A stretch of DNA of 64,000 nt from Rotaria sp. Silwood1 (Eukaryota > Rotifera > Eurotatoria > Philodinida > Philodinidae): positions 744,001 to 808,000 of the forward strand of contig CAJNOP010000011.1 in the NCBI GenBank assembly GCA_905250075.1, written 5' to 3'. A model generated the notes under the pieces. The model had not been told where the DNA came from. It saw nothing but the letters and a program-made list of their open reading frames with translations, and ran no database searches. Shown here in pieces: positions 39,501 through 52,441 of this stretch (positions are counted from its first letter, which is position 1; each line of letters starts with the position of its first letter). A program made the translations under genes and the position numbers.

Positions 39501-41091
39501 ATGCCCTCAACGGGCGGTGCTGTCGATTCAGCGGTTGTATCGATGAGACCAATTGATGTAATCCCAACATCAAGGCAACCTTCAGCAGGAATTACAACAG
39601 CTACAACTACTGTAATTGATGATGGAGAAATATTTAAAGTAGAATTATCTTCTATATAAAATTCTGAATGATATTCATTAATTTCGATTTTTTGTTTTCA
39701 TTATTTTTAGGCATTACATGATTGTATGAAAGATGTAGGAAAATTTAGACAATATATATATTATATCGGCACATCATGTGATACAACTAAACTACGAAAT
39801 AAAATTCAAAAACTTAAAGAACGTATTAATCGTAGTTTTTATCATCAACGAGAACTTGTACGAAAAGCAGCGACAGTAGCATCAACTTCGTAAGTTTATT
39901 CAACGAATAGAATATAAAAAAGAAATAAGATGAAACCATAGATATGCATAATTATTTTCAAAAATAAATAATCAAACTCAATGTTTTATGATATTTATTG
40001 TTTTTTTTTTTTCTAAGAGCAAAAAGAGAATTAGCAATGAATCGTTTTGAAAAATGTGTATGTTTTACATTGGCTTCTTTAAATTATTATGAAAACTTAC
40101 TTCATAAATTCTCAATTCTACTTGTATATTTTCCAATAGCTACTGGAGGTAAATATACACATATATATATATTTACTTAAATAAGTATTTTCTTCAATTT
40201 TTTAAGATCGTACAAATGTTGTTAATTTGGGTTTTGAAGATTCAACAATCAATGCTGATGAAGTTTCATATGAAAATCATGAAGCTGAAGAAAATGAAAC
40301 AAATCGATATATTGAATTATTAAAGTAAAACTATAAAAAAAAAAAAGAAAGAAAATTCCTTTTTTTTTTGTAAAAAAAAAATAATTGATCAATATTTGTT
40401 TAGTCAAATTCAAGTTGTTCAATTACTTCGAGATGAAATTGAAAAAATTGATGTCTATCAATTACGAACTCAAGCTACTTCATATTCAAAAGAATTCGGT
40501 TTATATAAAATTTTTAAAAATCTTATTTCTGAAATATTTGATTTCGTTTTTTCTTTTATATTTTTTTTTAAGTTGAAAATATGCATAAATATACTAATGA
40601 AATAACAATTGATAATAATTCTAGAAGATATCAAGCAAATCGTTATACACTTCGTGATTATTTTAGTGAAGAATCTTCAACATCAGTATGTCATTTTATT
40701 CGTTGTTGTTATAATTATTAGATATTGTTTCGATATTGTTGCATGTAGATTGAGTGAGTGATATGCTTGTGTTTATTATGTTTTTATATTTTTCTACGAA
40801 TATATCACAAATAAAAAAATAAGGTAATTGTATTATTCATTTGCTTTTCTTTATTACTCGTCAAGGTTATTTGTTTTCTTTGATATTGTTTACAATGAAT
40901 AATAATATTCATGTATATACACATATGCATATTTTTTTTTTTTTGTTATTTAGGCTGAAAGATGTTATCAACAATGTAATAGACGAAAATTTCTTTGTAC
41001 ATTTACTATTGTTTTATTAATTTTGGTTATTGTGGCCGTTATTGTCACTGTTATTGTGACGACTAATAAAGCATCTACTGGTGGTCAATAA
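39501..41091 (+). CDS. RGS9BP-like: Tail-anchored syntaxin-like protein, RGS9/RGS7-binding-protein family
   Basis: Exons 39501-39638, 39711-39889, 40018-40148, 40207-40324, 40404-40498, 40573-40685 and 40954-41091: 303 residues. After a Ser/Thr-rich N-terminus, the segment starting ALHDCMKDVGKFRQYI and continuing with KLRNKIQKLKERI resembles the N-terminal helix bundle of RGS9BP (R9AP). A later helix (RYIELLNSQIQVVQLLRDEI) resembles its SNARE-like segment. The C-terminus is a single hydrophobic helix preceded by NRRKF (FTIVLLILVIVAVIVTVIV), a tail anchor, as in R9AP and unlike palmitoylated RGS7BP. A cysteine cluster (CYQQCNRRKFLC) abuts the helix and could be acylated. Expected to tether an R7-family RGS/Gbeta5 complex to membranes. 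A divergent syntaxin is the main alternative. The next gene begins 249 bp downstream. Confidence 0.65.
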
Positions 41092-41340
41092 GAATTTTTA
41101 CGGTCAGATCAATTTTCATTTGCCGCCCGTCTGGAAGAAAAAAAAAACAAATGAATGATTATCATGACTGATGCATGTGTTTTTTTTTGTGCTCTAGCTA
41201 TCTTTATATGTATATATGTACATCCCGTCCAATGTATTACAAATTGTTTAGCTCGATTTTTGAATTTTTTTTTCGAATTTGCTTGCTTGCTTTATATGCA
41301 TATATACTGCTAATTGATGTTATGTATTTCAGATTTAATT
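41092..41340 (+). other. Short gap with splice acceptor before the DPF-type gene
   Basis: 249 bp, no AATAAA. The acceptor TATGTATTTCAG ends at 41332, eight bases before the start codon at 41341. That means the mRNA is either spliced from an upstream untranslated exon or receives a trans-spliced leader. Confidence 0.6.
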
Positions 41341-44300
41341 ATGATACCATCAACAACATCTCCTATTATTATTCCAGTTTCATCTATTATTCGAGTTCTA
41401 GGAAGAAATTATGATGAATCGATTTTATTAACATCAAAATATAATCAAGTAATTATCTTGTTTTATACTATTTTTTGTTGTTTTGTTTTGATGTAGTGAA
41501 AGATGAAATAGAAAATGATACTTGTCAATCTTAGCGTGTTTACTAAGCTGATACAGTCTACTTTTAGATTTACAATATGACGCATTTTATTCTTTCAAAT
41601 AAAAATCTCAGATAATTTGACATCTAATATTTAGTAGTAACACACATATCAAAATAGATCCAAAGTATTTGTTTCTTTTTGTATTTCGAGTATTTTCATT
41701 AGAAAAAACATATTTAAGTGATAGTTACATTAACAAAAACAAAAAAGAACAAGGAAATATTAGGTTACATTGGGTTGTATAGGTCTTGGAGTCTATTGTT
41801 TTGGTTGGATTCAAGGATTTCTTTATTTTCTGTAAGATTCTTTACTTCCTGTATTATGTATTCCTTGATTCTAATAGAACGCAAACAAACAGAATTGCTC
41901 TATGGAAATTCAAAGAGGAACAAAATATATTACAGAAAACATATGTGACCTCGAGGGATATGAAATATATACAACACAGATGATGACGTTATCAATGGTA
42001 CTAATACTGTGTTAAGTGATTGTCATAATTATTGTTTTCCTACTATCTATAAATTAACACTAATTATTTTACAAATATTCTATTAACTGATTTTTCGAAG
42101 TCCAGAATGTCACTGTTACTGTGTTGAAATGTTCGATATTCTTATTAAATGTCTGACAAATTTCTTTTCTTATCATACTAATTATTATTACTGTAGAAAG
42201 ATGGATATAGACCAAAAGAAAATGTCTCGTTGTTTTTCTTTTTGTGATAATCGAAAAAGACTTTTAATGAACATAATTTTTCTCCTAGTCATTATTACGT
42301 GGTCGTCGTCATCGTCAATCAAGTACAATTGATAATCAAACTGGTATACAACAAATAAATTCTTCACTTTATCATAAAATATCTGATCGTATAAAAATCA
42401 CACGACCAGATCAAGTATATGTTTATCCTCGACAATCATATCGTCGTCAAACAAGACATAATCCATATTTACCAACAACACTGTTTGAACAAAAAAATAC
42501 TAAAATGGATTTAAATAGCAATAGTAATAATACTAATACTACTACTACTAATAATAATGAATTAATAAATCAATATGAACAAAAATCTAGTGAAAATATA
42601 AATAATGAAATTAAAAATGAAACAATTCTAAATATTTATGATGATCAAATTGTAATACCAAATGAATATATGATGCAATCAAATAAAATGATTAAACGAC
42701 GAATAATTATGAATTATGATTGTCAAAATTGTAAACAAAAATTTAAAACAAAAAATCAATTAAATTTACATATTATAAAATGTCAAAATGAATCTGAACA
42801 AAAGTAATTTAGATCAAAAAATTAAAAAAAAAAAAAGAAACTCTTCAATTTTTTTTAAATTTATTTTTTAGTGAATATACAACTCGTCGACATTATTCTA
42901 AAAGTGAATCACTATTAGTATCATTACTTAAACAAGAAGCAATTACAGAAAAAAAACAAGATATTCAATCAAATAATATATCATCAATTACCATGACATC
43001 ACCAATTACATCTAATAAAAAACTAAAACAAATTGATGATACAATAACAATTGATTCAAATAATATACAAATTAAATTAGAAAAAAATGAGATAGATTTT
43101 ATTATAAAAGATTCAAACATGCTAAAGAAAACAACGAATAAAAACCAGGTATTGCACTGTGTCAAAAGTATTCTTGTTTTTTTTTTTTTATTATCTAATG
43201 AATTTCTTTAATGAAACTACTTAGCTAAGTAGTACTAGTAGTAGTAGTAATAAGTACTTAGAATAATGATACGAATGAATCTATATGTTTTATTAAATAT
43301 ATTCATCAAAGTTATCTTTTTATATGTGTCCTTGATTATGCATGAAGAATATTTTAACGAAAAAAAAAACCAGATGTTTTATATTAACAAAATAAGATAA
43401 TATATACATTTTTATTTTCAATTATTAGTTTTTCAAATAATAATCAGATGATAGTAGGCAATCGTTTTTTTTTAGTTATTTGAATATATTTTGAAAGAAT
43501 AATCACTGATTATAAATTGAATCAAAGAGATACTACAGATTTTATTATGTGTAGATAAGTCTAAATTTCAGCAATGATAGTCAATTTAGGATTTATAAAA
43601 AAAAGGGTTAATCTATAAACATCATTTATACGAGTATTATATATGCTTATTGTGTTCAGATATTCCTGATGAATTTCATTCTTAAATAAATGTTATGTAT
43701 TAAGAAACATTTCATTCGAAATAGAAATAGTAAAAATTGTTTATCTAGTTCTATTTTTCTTTCCGGCAATATATTATAATCTTCACACACGCACACGGTA
43801 CTTGTTCGAATTAATCAAGTGAAGATATTCTTAGTTTCTTATATAAATTCATAGCTTACATTAGTTAGTTTCTGTTATATAAGATACATAAGTTTCGATA
43901 TGCGAGATAAGGCAGCTGGTATGGGCTTGTCTATTCTCTCTTTTAATGTCATGTCTGAGAAAATGTTGTCCTATTCTCGGAAAACTGTTTACCAATTTTA
44001 AGAAGGCAGCTTGTATCCATCATGTTCTGCCAGACAAACTACTTGCAATCATCTGTCAAATTTTTAGTCTCTTACACTTCTAAAAATTATCGAGAGTCTT
44101 GACAAGATAATAATTCATAAAATAAAGATGTTCATGTCGGAAACTGAAAAATTTTCCGTAAATAAGATTATCATAAAACACAGCTATTTTATTACAATGA
44201 TTGAACGATTAGATTCTCAACATTATTGATGATCTTTACGAGCAGAATAGATCAAATGAGATAAACAAAATACAAAAAAAAAAAATAACTTAAAAAAAGC

Positions 44301-45174
44301 ACGAAATAAATTATCGTTTAGAATTTTTCAATTAACAACTCAAGGATCATTAATAATAATTAAATCTCAAATAGAAAATTAATTTTTCTATAAATGAGAT
44401 TAATACATCATTTTTTTTTAAAGATCTATATCATGTTTAACAAACTCATATATAGATTAATAAAAATATAAAATTTCTAATTAAGTCTAATCAATTGTAC
44501 TACACAATTTACTATTCACAAATATATTTTCAACATATCTAAACAATAAATTAAATCCTATTCTTATTGATATATATATAGAATAGACATATCTCATTTA
44601 TATTTATCATCACTGATATAGTGACTTATAAAAAGTAGAAAAGAAAATTAAATTGATAAGAACAACATCAATGACAACTAAGAAATGTTTGATGTTTTTT
44701 TTTTTTTTTAAACCGATTAATAAATATTAATAATATGATTCATTTAGTTAATATCTTCTCTTCAATCTCAAACAAAATCTTTATCATTAATAATTTGTAC
44801 AATATGTGGCGAAGGAGATATATCAAATGATGAACTTATTCATTGCTCAACATGTCAAAAAAGCATGCATGCATATAAATGTCTTAGTTTTGAAAATAAT
44901 AAAATTTTAAAAACTATAAAAACATATTCATGGGAATGTGTTGATTGTAAAAAATGTATTCAATGTGGTACAGTGGAACATGATGATGAATTACTTTTTT
45001 GTGATCATTGTGATCGGTAAAGATTTTAATAACAAAACAAAAGAAAAAGCATAAATCTATTCAAAACATTTTTACTTTGTTGTTTTTTTTTTAAGAGCTT
45101 ATCATTTGGATTGTTTAAATCCTCCACTTAGTGAACCACCACCCGGTGAATGGTATTGTCAATTATGTGTATAA
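41341..45174 (+). CDS. DPF-like: DPF/BAF45-type double PHD finger protein
   Basis: Exons 41341-41448, 42289-42803, 42872-43148, 44748-45016 and 45096-45174: 415 residues. The N-terminus matches the Requiem/DPF domain (VLGRNYDESI..KYNQ..., then VYVYPRQSYRRQTR, where human DPF2 has YSYPARRWRKKRR). A Kruppel-like finger follows, YDCQNCKQKFKTKNQLNLH ending in Cys rather than His. The C-terminus is a tandem PHD: ICTICGEGD...HCSTC...H...C...CVDCKKC and IQCGTVEHDDELLFCDHCDRA with the final QLC three residues before the stop. All zinc ligands of both PHDs are visible. In other animals DPF proteins are BAF (SWI/SNF) subunits reading acetylated or crotonylated H3. The middle is Asn/Ser-rich low complexity. 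PHF10 is the nearest alternative. The next gene starts 272 bp after the stop. Confidence 0.85.
43149..44747 (+). other. Long intron of the DPF-type gene
   Basis: 1599 bp; the gene's first intron is 840 bp and the other two are 68 and 79 bp. AT-rich with a short CACACGCACACG run near 43785. No exon or element recognised. Confidence 0.75.
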
Positions 45175-45446
45175 TTGAACAGTATATTACATACAAAGTG
45201 ATTTTTATTTGCTCAATTGAAAGATAAACAAAAAAAGCAAAAAAATATCTTTCTACAAAATGTTGTTGTTTTTTTTTTGTGATGATAATGTGTGATATAT
45301 TATGTTTTTATCCGGTTTGATTTGACAAATGTTGTTCTTGTTTTTTTTTTCTTTGTTTTGCTGAATTGTCAGATAGAGTTTCAATTTTTATTGCTTTTAG
45401 ATTTTTTTTTTCTTTAAAACAAAAAAAAAAAAGAAAAGACAATCAA
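45175..45446 (+). other. Short gap DPF-type to DRAM-type gene
   Basis: 272 bp without AATAAA. Strong pyrimidine tracts and an acceptor-like TTTATTGCTTTTAG (ends near 45401) lie 46 bp before the ATG at 45447. Confidence 0.55.
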
Positions 45447-48339
45447 ATGATTGAACGATCTCTTTATATATTTCCACTTTCAGTCTGTTTACTTGTACCA
45501 CTTGCTTATTTTCTTTCGTAAGTAGTTTTTTCTTTTATTTATTTATCTTTTTTGATTAAAATTTGATTTTATTTAGATTTATTGTTGCAGTAAAACTTGA
45601 TCATTCAAAATTTGAATTTCCATTTTTAAGGTATGAATCCCTTCTGACGTGTTTTGAATAATGTTATTGTAGAGAACAATAGAAATTCGTTGGATTTAAA
45701 ATATTCGAATCCGTTCTAACCACACGTTAATAATTTCAATAAAGTTTTCTAATCAGAATTTGAGTATTGCCCTGAAGATATGCGATATATTATTTTCCGG
45801 TTTCTCATATTCGATGGATTAGTGTACTCTACACATTTCTTAAACAATTTGAGGTCGTCGCGTCCAAAATTTTCAGATTCTGATCTGACTTCGAGATCGA
45901 ACAGATGTGATCCAATAAAAAACAAACAAAACAATTTGAAAAATTCAATTATCAATTTATTAGTCGGACGTGAATATTGATATAGATGTTTTTGTTTTAG
46001 TCGATCTTCTACTGATTCACCTGAGTCATGCATTTATTCACAAATTATTAATTTTGCTTCGTTTGTTCGTAAGTAGATTTTTTTTATTGAAAAAAACTAT
46101 AAATCGAATAAAAAATTTTCTAATTTTAGTTTTCATTACGATTTATATACGTTATCGACAATTGTAAATAATAATTTAATAAATAAGATTAAAACTGAAT
46201 AAATAATTATTTGTTCTTTTTTTTTTTTTGTTTTTCTAAGATGTCAACTTATACGAAATAATCCAACATGTGGAAAAAAATATTCACAAACAAATTTTAT
46301 ATTTTTTATTTGTGGTATTATAACTGCATTTAGTATGAGTATTATTTCAAATTTTCCAGTTAGTTATCTAATTTTTATATGATTTTCAAAACTATATATT
46401 TATTTTTATTATTATTTTAGCATGCTAATGTATTTCCTGTTCGATTATTAGCAACATATTTAACATTTACTGCTAGTGTTGGAGCACTCTATTGTGAAAT
46501 GCTTTTATCATCATGGATTCGACCATTGTTATATTCACATCGAACATTACCAATTATTCGAACTATACTAACAATTATATGTACTTTAGCACTTGTTACA
46601 TGTAAGAATAAATTAAAATTAAATTATGTTTCTTTGACATTATAGTTATGATTAGTGAAATATATATAATGACTATTAGTTTTTTTTTTAATTGCAATAT
46701 ATTTTTAAATTGGTTAATGAATGTCATACGTTATTGTATGTTAATGAAGTAAAAGAATAATTTAATCCTATAAAAAGTTTGAATATAATAAATAATGATT
46801 TAGAATATGATATAAGTTTTAATAAATGATAGTGCCTTTTGGAATTTTCTTGTTAATAATAATAAAACAAAAAATAGAGATCTTAAAATGATAATATTAA
46901 AATTTTTCGTACTCTATAATTGGCTTATTGACTTTGTTGATTTTTAAATATAATCATAAGAAATCCTCTTAAATTTTCTAGAGTAAGAAAATCTTTATCA
47001 AAATGTTTTTCTTTTTAATCAATTGAGATTATAAAACATTTCTAATAACCTTGAAAAAAAAAAAACAATAAAATTATTTAATTTGATTTCATAGTTTTTG
47101 TTTTTCTCTAGAAAATACAGCCATTTTAATTCATTTCAATGTAAAAATTGTCAATATGATATTATTTTACATATAACTCATTTTTTGACAAGGCAAAAAA
47201 GATTATTTTCTTATAGACAACTTGATACATTCTATAAGTTGAATAGATCAAAATCAATTACGGCAAAATAATGATTAATCTTTGAAATCGATATAGAAAG
47301 ATCTCAGGAGATTTCTTATAGTCATATTGAGAATCAATATAGTCGATAATCCATAATATAGTAAGAGAAAGATCGATCAATTGAAAATATTTTCTTGTTA
47401 GAACAATCGAATAGAATATTTATTGTGTACTTTTTATAAATCATAGTCTTCATGTGAATAATAAAAACATAAGACCATATTAATATTACTGTTTAAGTCG
47501 TATGTTTATCGAAGTGTATCGATGTATACAATCGATTAAGTTTTTCTTTTGCATGAATGATGTAGTAGAGCATATATCATATTTAATACGTATGACTGCT
47601 CTTTTCTTTTTAGTAAAAAAAAGAAATATACTATACATTTTACAGAATTGATGTTTATTTATTTAATATTACTAATATTCGTTTATTATAATTTACAATT
47701 GAAATTTGAGAATGAATTAAAAAAAAAATCCTGAATTCTGTGTTTTCAAAACTAGATAGAAATATTATCAGGAAGACAAATACAATGTTAGAGAAATTTT
47801 AAAAAGGTTAATTATTTCCTGATGCTTCTAATAATTATGTAGTCTAGTAAGGAAGTGAATTTTCTTTAAAAACAACTATACCCTATTAAGACTGTAATAA
47901 TAGACATATTCTTGATGGAAACCGAACTTGCTTTTTTGCATCCATAATAATTGATTAACATAACTTATATGTCAAAGAAAAACATATGACATATAATGGG
48001 TTTATTTCTTTTTTTTTTGTTTCATTTTTAGTTTTCGTTTTTCAAACAATTACTGTTGTTAAATATGACAATGAAAAAAAACTTTGGACACCAACAAGTC
48101 CTGTATGTAGATTTAAGATAATGATCAAAAAGAAAAACATATATAAATAATTGCCTTTTTGTTTTTTTTTTGGGAATCTATAGGGTTGGAAGTATCATTT
48201 AGGGACTATTATATCAGCATGGATATTAACAATATCTCTTCTTATTTATGTCTTAACATTAATATTTGATTTTCGTCGTATCAAAGTAATATCTCCAAAA
48301 ATTTTTCTTACAGATGATATTATCGATGATCATGATTAG
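45447..48339 (+). CDS. DRAM-like: DRAM/TMEM150 (Frag1) family membrane protein
   Basis: Exons 45447-45517, 45577-45630, 46001-46068, 46130-46163 (34 bp), 46241-46358, 46421-46601, 48032-48102 and 48184-48339: 250 residues, close to human DRAM2 (266). About six hydrophobic helices are visible. Family blocks are SFIVAVKLDHSKFEFPFL, the luminal SPESCIYSQIINFA, FITIYIRYRQ, SMSIISNFP and the last helix followed by IFDFRRIKV. DRAM proteins sit in lysosomal membranes and promote autophagy; TMEM150 relatives act at the plasma membrane. The motif PESC...IRYRQ favours DRAM. The C-terminus is acidic (DDIIDDHD). AATAAA at 48584-48589. Confidence 0.85.
46602..48031 (+). other. Long intron of the DRAM-type gene
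   Basis: 1430 bp; donor GTAAGA, acceptor TTTCATTTTTAG. The other introns are 59-370 bp. AT-rich, no element recognised. Confidence 0.75.
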
Positions 48340-51300
48340 TGTATGTATGCGTGTATATATATATTAATTCTTTCGCATTTTTTTTTGTGTACACTAAGAT
48401 AACAGTGATCTGTCGTTTTCTGCTTCCATAGAAGCCTCTTCTCGTTTGATGTGTGTTTATACAAAAAAACAAAGCAGATTCTCTTTTCTTTTTTTTTTTT
48501 TTTTGTACTATGGTATGTGTCATGCATGGTCAATATATGATATCCTCATTTAATGTAGTTTTGTGTAATAATTTTTTCTCCGAAATAAATTTCAGTGGAA
48601 AAAAAAAAGACGAATAAATAGAAATAAATATAACATGTTGTAGCTGTTGTTATTGTCGTCATGAACTTTGATAAATGACCAATATATTCCCCATTTTGTA
48701 GATTGGCTCGCATTTAATAACCATATTGATGAAAAATATGTCAGTAAAACAAGTAAGATATCTTATTGCTTTATATGTTGTATATGAAGAGAAATTAGAA
48801 AAGGCATAATTTTCAGTTAAATTATATGATGAAAAAGAAGTTTTCTTTTTTTTTTTTCTTTAAAATCAAATTTATTCGAACACTGTTATTATCATTATAG
48901 AAAATAGGTATCTAGTAATAGTTAGTATCTTGTTATGTTATTAAATTATGAGAACAGGATGGCTAAGAAAAAAAAAAGAATTTTTGAAGGACTTCAAAAG
49001 TCATACAAACTTATATCTTACAATTTCATGAGTACTGTTTTGAGACTAGAAAAACATCTTATTCAAGTATTTGTAAAAAATTAAAGATGCAAACTAATTA
49101 TAAATAACAATTTACCACAAAAAATAGTTTAAATAAGTTCTTTTGTTAAGTTATTAGGTGAATGATACTTTCAAAATAAAGTCATATTTTCAATTTGAAA
49201 TAATAGATAACGTAAATCGTGGATATGTTTTTTTTTTTTCTTCTTTAAGTGCATTCATAAAGATACGTATTAACCTTTAAAATGTTTCGTACTAACTTAT
49301 TTTGTCTCTAGCAAATTTTAATATGCCTACGTAATTGTTTCTAATAATAAAAATAGATTAAATGAAACTCATATTACATAATTAAAAATTAATTAATGAT
49401 AGAATCTATTTCTTTCAATTCAATATGTGATAAATGAAAATTTCTTCATGTTTCAGATTTATTGCGTTTCTATAACAAAAATTGATACTTATAGTAATAT
49501 ATTATTTATTTCAATATATATCGGACACGTAATGAAATTTGAATGTAATTATTAATTATACATTAATATACGTTAAAGCTATAAATAGTGTTTTTGATAT
49601 TGACCACAAAAAAAAAGAAAGAAAAAGACTAGTTTTTCTATTAATAAACTTTTCATTTTGATTTAACGACATTTATAGATTGTTGTCATTACATAGCATT
49701 GATTAGTTATTTCTTGACACGTCTTTTACAAGTATGTTTCTTATATAGAAATGAAATGTGACTCCAAATTATCAAATCATGAACGTTAGATTTAGTTTAA
49801 TAAGAAAAGAAACTAATAAGAAAAAAGAAACGGTATTCACATATCTTACCATTATAACAGAATGGTAGATAGTCTGAATCAAAAAAAAAAGATTTTCGAT
49901 CGAATAGATCATAATAAAATTTTACAATGAATGATAATATAACTCTACTTCATAACCTGTTAATGACGTCGATTTTTCCTAACACAACTTGCAATATATA
50001 ACTATATAGATTAATATATAAAAAAAGAAATATAACCTTTAATAACGAAACGGTCGTTTTTTTTTTTCTATAGAACTCTTGACATAATCCTTTAAGATAT
50101 CTATTTTTATTTTGATATTATTTTCTTTTTTTGAATTAAGTATAATTATCATTATCATCATCAATGAATTAAAGTCGTAGGAGTTGTTTTTGAAAATTTC
50201 TTAGAATAGTTGTCTTTTCTCATTCAGTTGTTGATTTCCGTTAAGCAACCGCATGCAGCTGACTTGTTGCATCTCACGAGACTTAAACATAAAAAGAATG
50301 ATGCAGCATGCATGCATGCTAAATTGTTCCGACAAGGGTAATAAGATCAGTGTTTTGCATGTGTGTAGTTCTGAGTATTGAATGTCACGTTTGTTTTGTT
50401 CTTATTTTATGAACATGATTCTATAGACATTATATTCATATTTATATGCGTAAGTACTCTCTAAAACAAAAAAAGATGCACCCAATGATATATTATTGAT
50501 TGACTTGATGACAACGACCGAAGACATTCATTTGAGCTCAAACGACAAAATCAACACACCGTGATTATTTAATCGTTTGAGTAAATACGGTGCGAATAAT
50601 TAACACTTCTGACTAAATATATAACAAATGCATCGATATGAGACTGACAAGAAAGAACTTCTTGTCGTTCGTCAATCATTATCAGTGACACTACCGATAA
50701 GAAAGAAAGTGTTAAGTCAGTCGAATAGAAGACGGATGCAACGACATAAATTTATATGTGTATATATATATTTGATTGCCTACTTATTCTTTCTAATGTT
50801 TACTGCAAGAGTTCTTCGCTTTTGGCATCATTTTCTAACGATGTAAAGCTGATGCTTTCTTCTCTTCGCATTATAACATCGACACCATACGTAAGAATAA
50901 TCATGATTCTAGAAACATCCGAATTCCTATAATAATTATCAACATTATAAAAAAAACAGCGGGTATATATATGCATTACCACGCATATTCTATCATATAA
51001 TATACTGTAATGATAATGTAGTTGATTTGATTCATTTTTTTTTGTGGTGATTTTTAATCTTTATTTTTCTTTTCTTATCAATGATCAAACCATACGAGTT
51101 ATAGTTCTACTCTAACAACATGAAATCATTGTTTTTTTTCTTATTAACATATCAGCAAGAATCGTTTTTACTGTCATATTGAAAAATAAAATCACAAAAG
51201 AAAATAAAAACACACATACATTATTCATTGATTCATGTTTTTTCTTTAATTGTCCTTATATATTTATCGGTTCTTTGTTTTTCTCTTATCTTCAAAAGAA

Positions 51301-52062
51301 AAAAAAAAAGAAATACAACGAATATTTATTATTACGATTATAGTTGTTTCTTTTACTCGGGCGTATTTTGAAAAATTCTATAGATTCGCTCTCTCTCTCT
51401 CTCCCTCTCTCCTTTCTTTTTTCTTACATATTTAAAAATAGATCATGAATAGAAACTGCGAAGTAGAATGAAAACAAGGCAGTGACGCCAATCTTTGCGT
51501 ATGTGTGCGTGCAGGCATGTGCATGCTGCTTGTCAAAGTCATTCTCGTCGAATAGAAGAAGGGAAATTACATTTTCTCATCCACGCTATTGTCCTATCTG
51601 CGCACCCATACAGTTACATACAATGACAATTCGAGGCTAGTAATCAACAAGCAAGGCTCCATTTCATTAGAAGACAGATTTGTGCGTTGAATGTCGAGGA
51701 CGTAATCGCCTTATCATTAAAAGTCTTCATCAACGATATTCATTCTCTACTTGTCGATTTCATTAGATTTTGATGCTCACAGGAATTTAGATATTTTTCT
51801 TTCCTTCGTTATTTCATGTTCGGTTTTTCTCTGTGGTAGAAAAAAAAAAAGAAATACATCTCGTCCTCTATTTCTATTTGAGTTTTTCTCTTTTCTCTCT
51901 GCAACAAGTATCACATAGCATACGGTAGTCGTAGCAGAACGACATCATGAACATGTAGCAAAGCATAGACAAATATATATATATATGTGTGTGTATGTGT
52001 CTTAGAATTCAGCTAATCTTTTTTCCTTAATATTATAGACAAACTCTTTTTCTTTCTTTAGA
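48340..52062. other. Intergenic, 3.7 kb
   Basis: Holds the poly(A) signal of the DRAM-type gene at 48584-48589 and otherwise no gene. Notable local features are a GCATGCATGC run near 50307 and a CT-rich tract at about 51388-51414. It ends in the acceptor TTTCTTTCTTTAG at 52061, one base before the first ATG of the next locus, so a 5' untranslated exon or a trans-splice site is expected. Confidence 0.5.
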
Positions 52063-52113
52063 ATGGAATTTAAAAAGAAATTAACTCAGCCTTCTATAGG
52101 CTCTGATGATTAA
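52063..52113 (+). promoter_or_regulatory. Upstream ORF overlapping the PLCL start
   Basis: The first ATG after the acceptor opens a 16-codon frame (MEFKKK...) whose stop TAA at 52111-52113 overlaps the region just after the main ATG at 52106, in a different frame. If the acceptor is used, ribosomes meet this frame first, so translation of the main protein would need leaky scanning or reinitiation. Confidence 0.45.
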
Positions 52114-52394
52114 GGTTCAGCCACCAAAATCTCTTATTACATATAATTTAACTCATAAAAATGGCATCAATTCTAGTAAATATTCATTAACAATGAATGG
52201 TGATCATAATAAAGGAGAAGATATTGATGAAAATCATATTGCCAATCTATGTTCATCATTAAATAGTACGGCATCAAATATATCATATCGATCATCAACT
52301 CTTTGTACAGAAAATATTTTACGAAAGCATCAACAAATAAATCGACGTCGAGCATTCTTTCATGATGATGTTATTGTTAAAACTCAAAACAACA

Positions 52395-52441
<47 letters not shown>

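Noticed and set aside
45749-46033. Overlapping frames on both strands within the DRAM-type gene
   Set aside because: They fall mostly in the 370-bp intron between exons 45577-45630 and 46001-46068; the protein content does not match any family.
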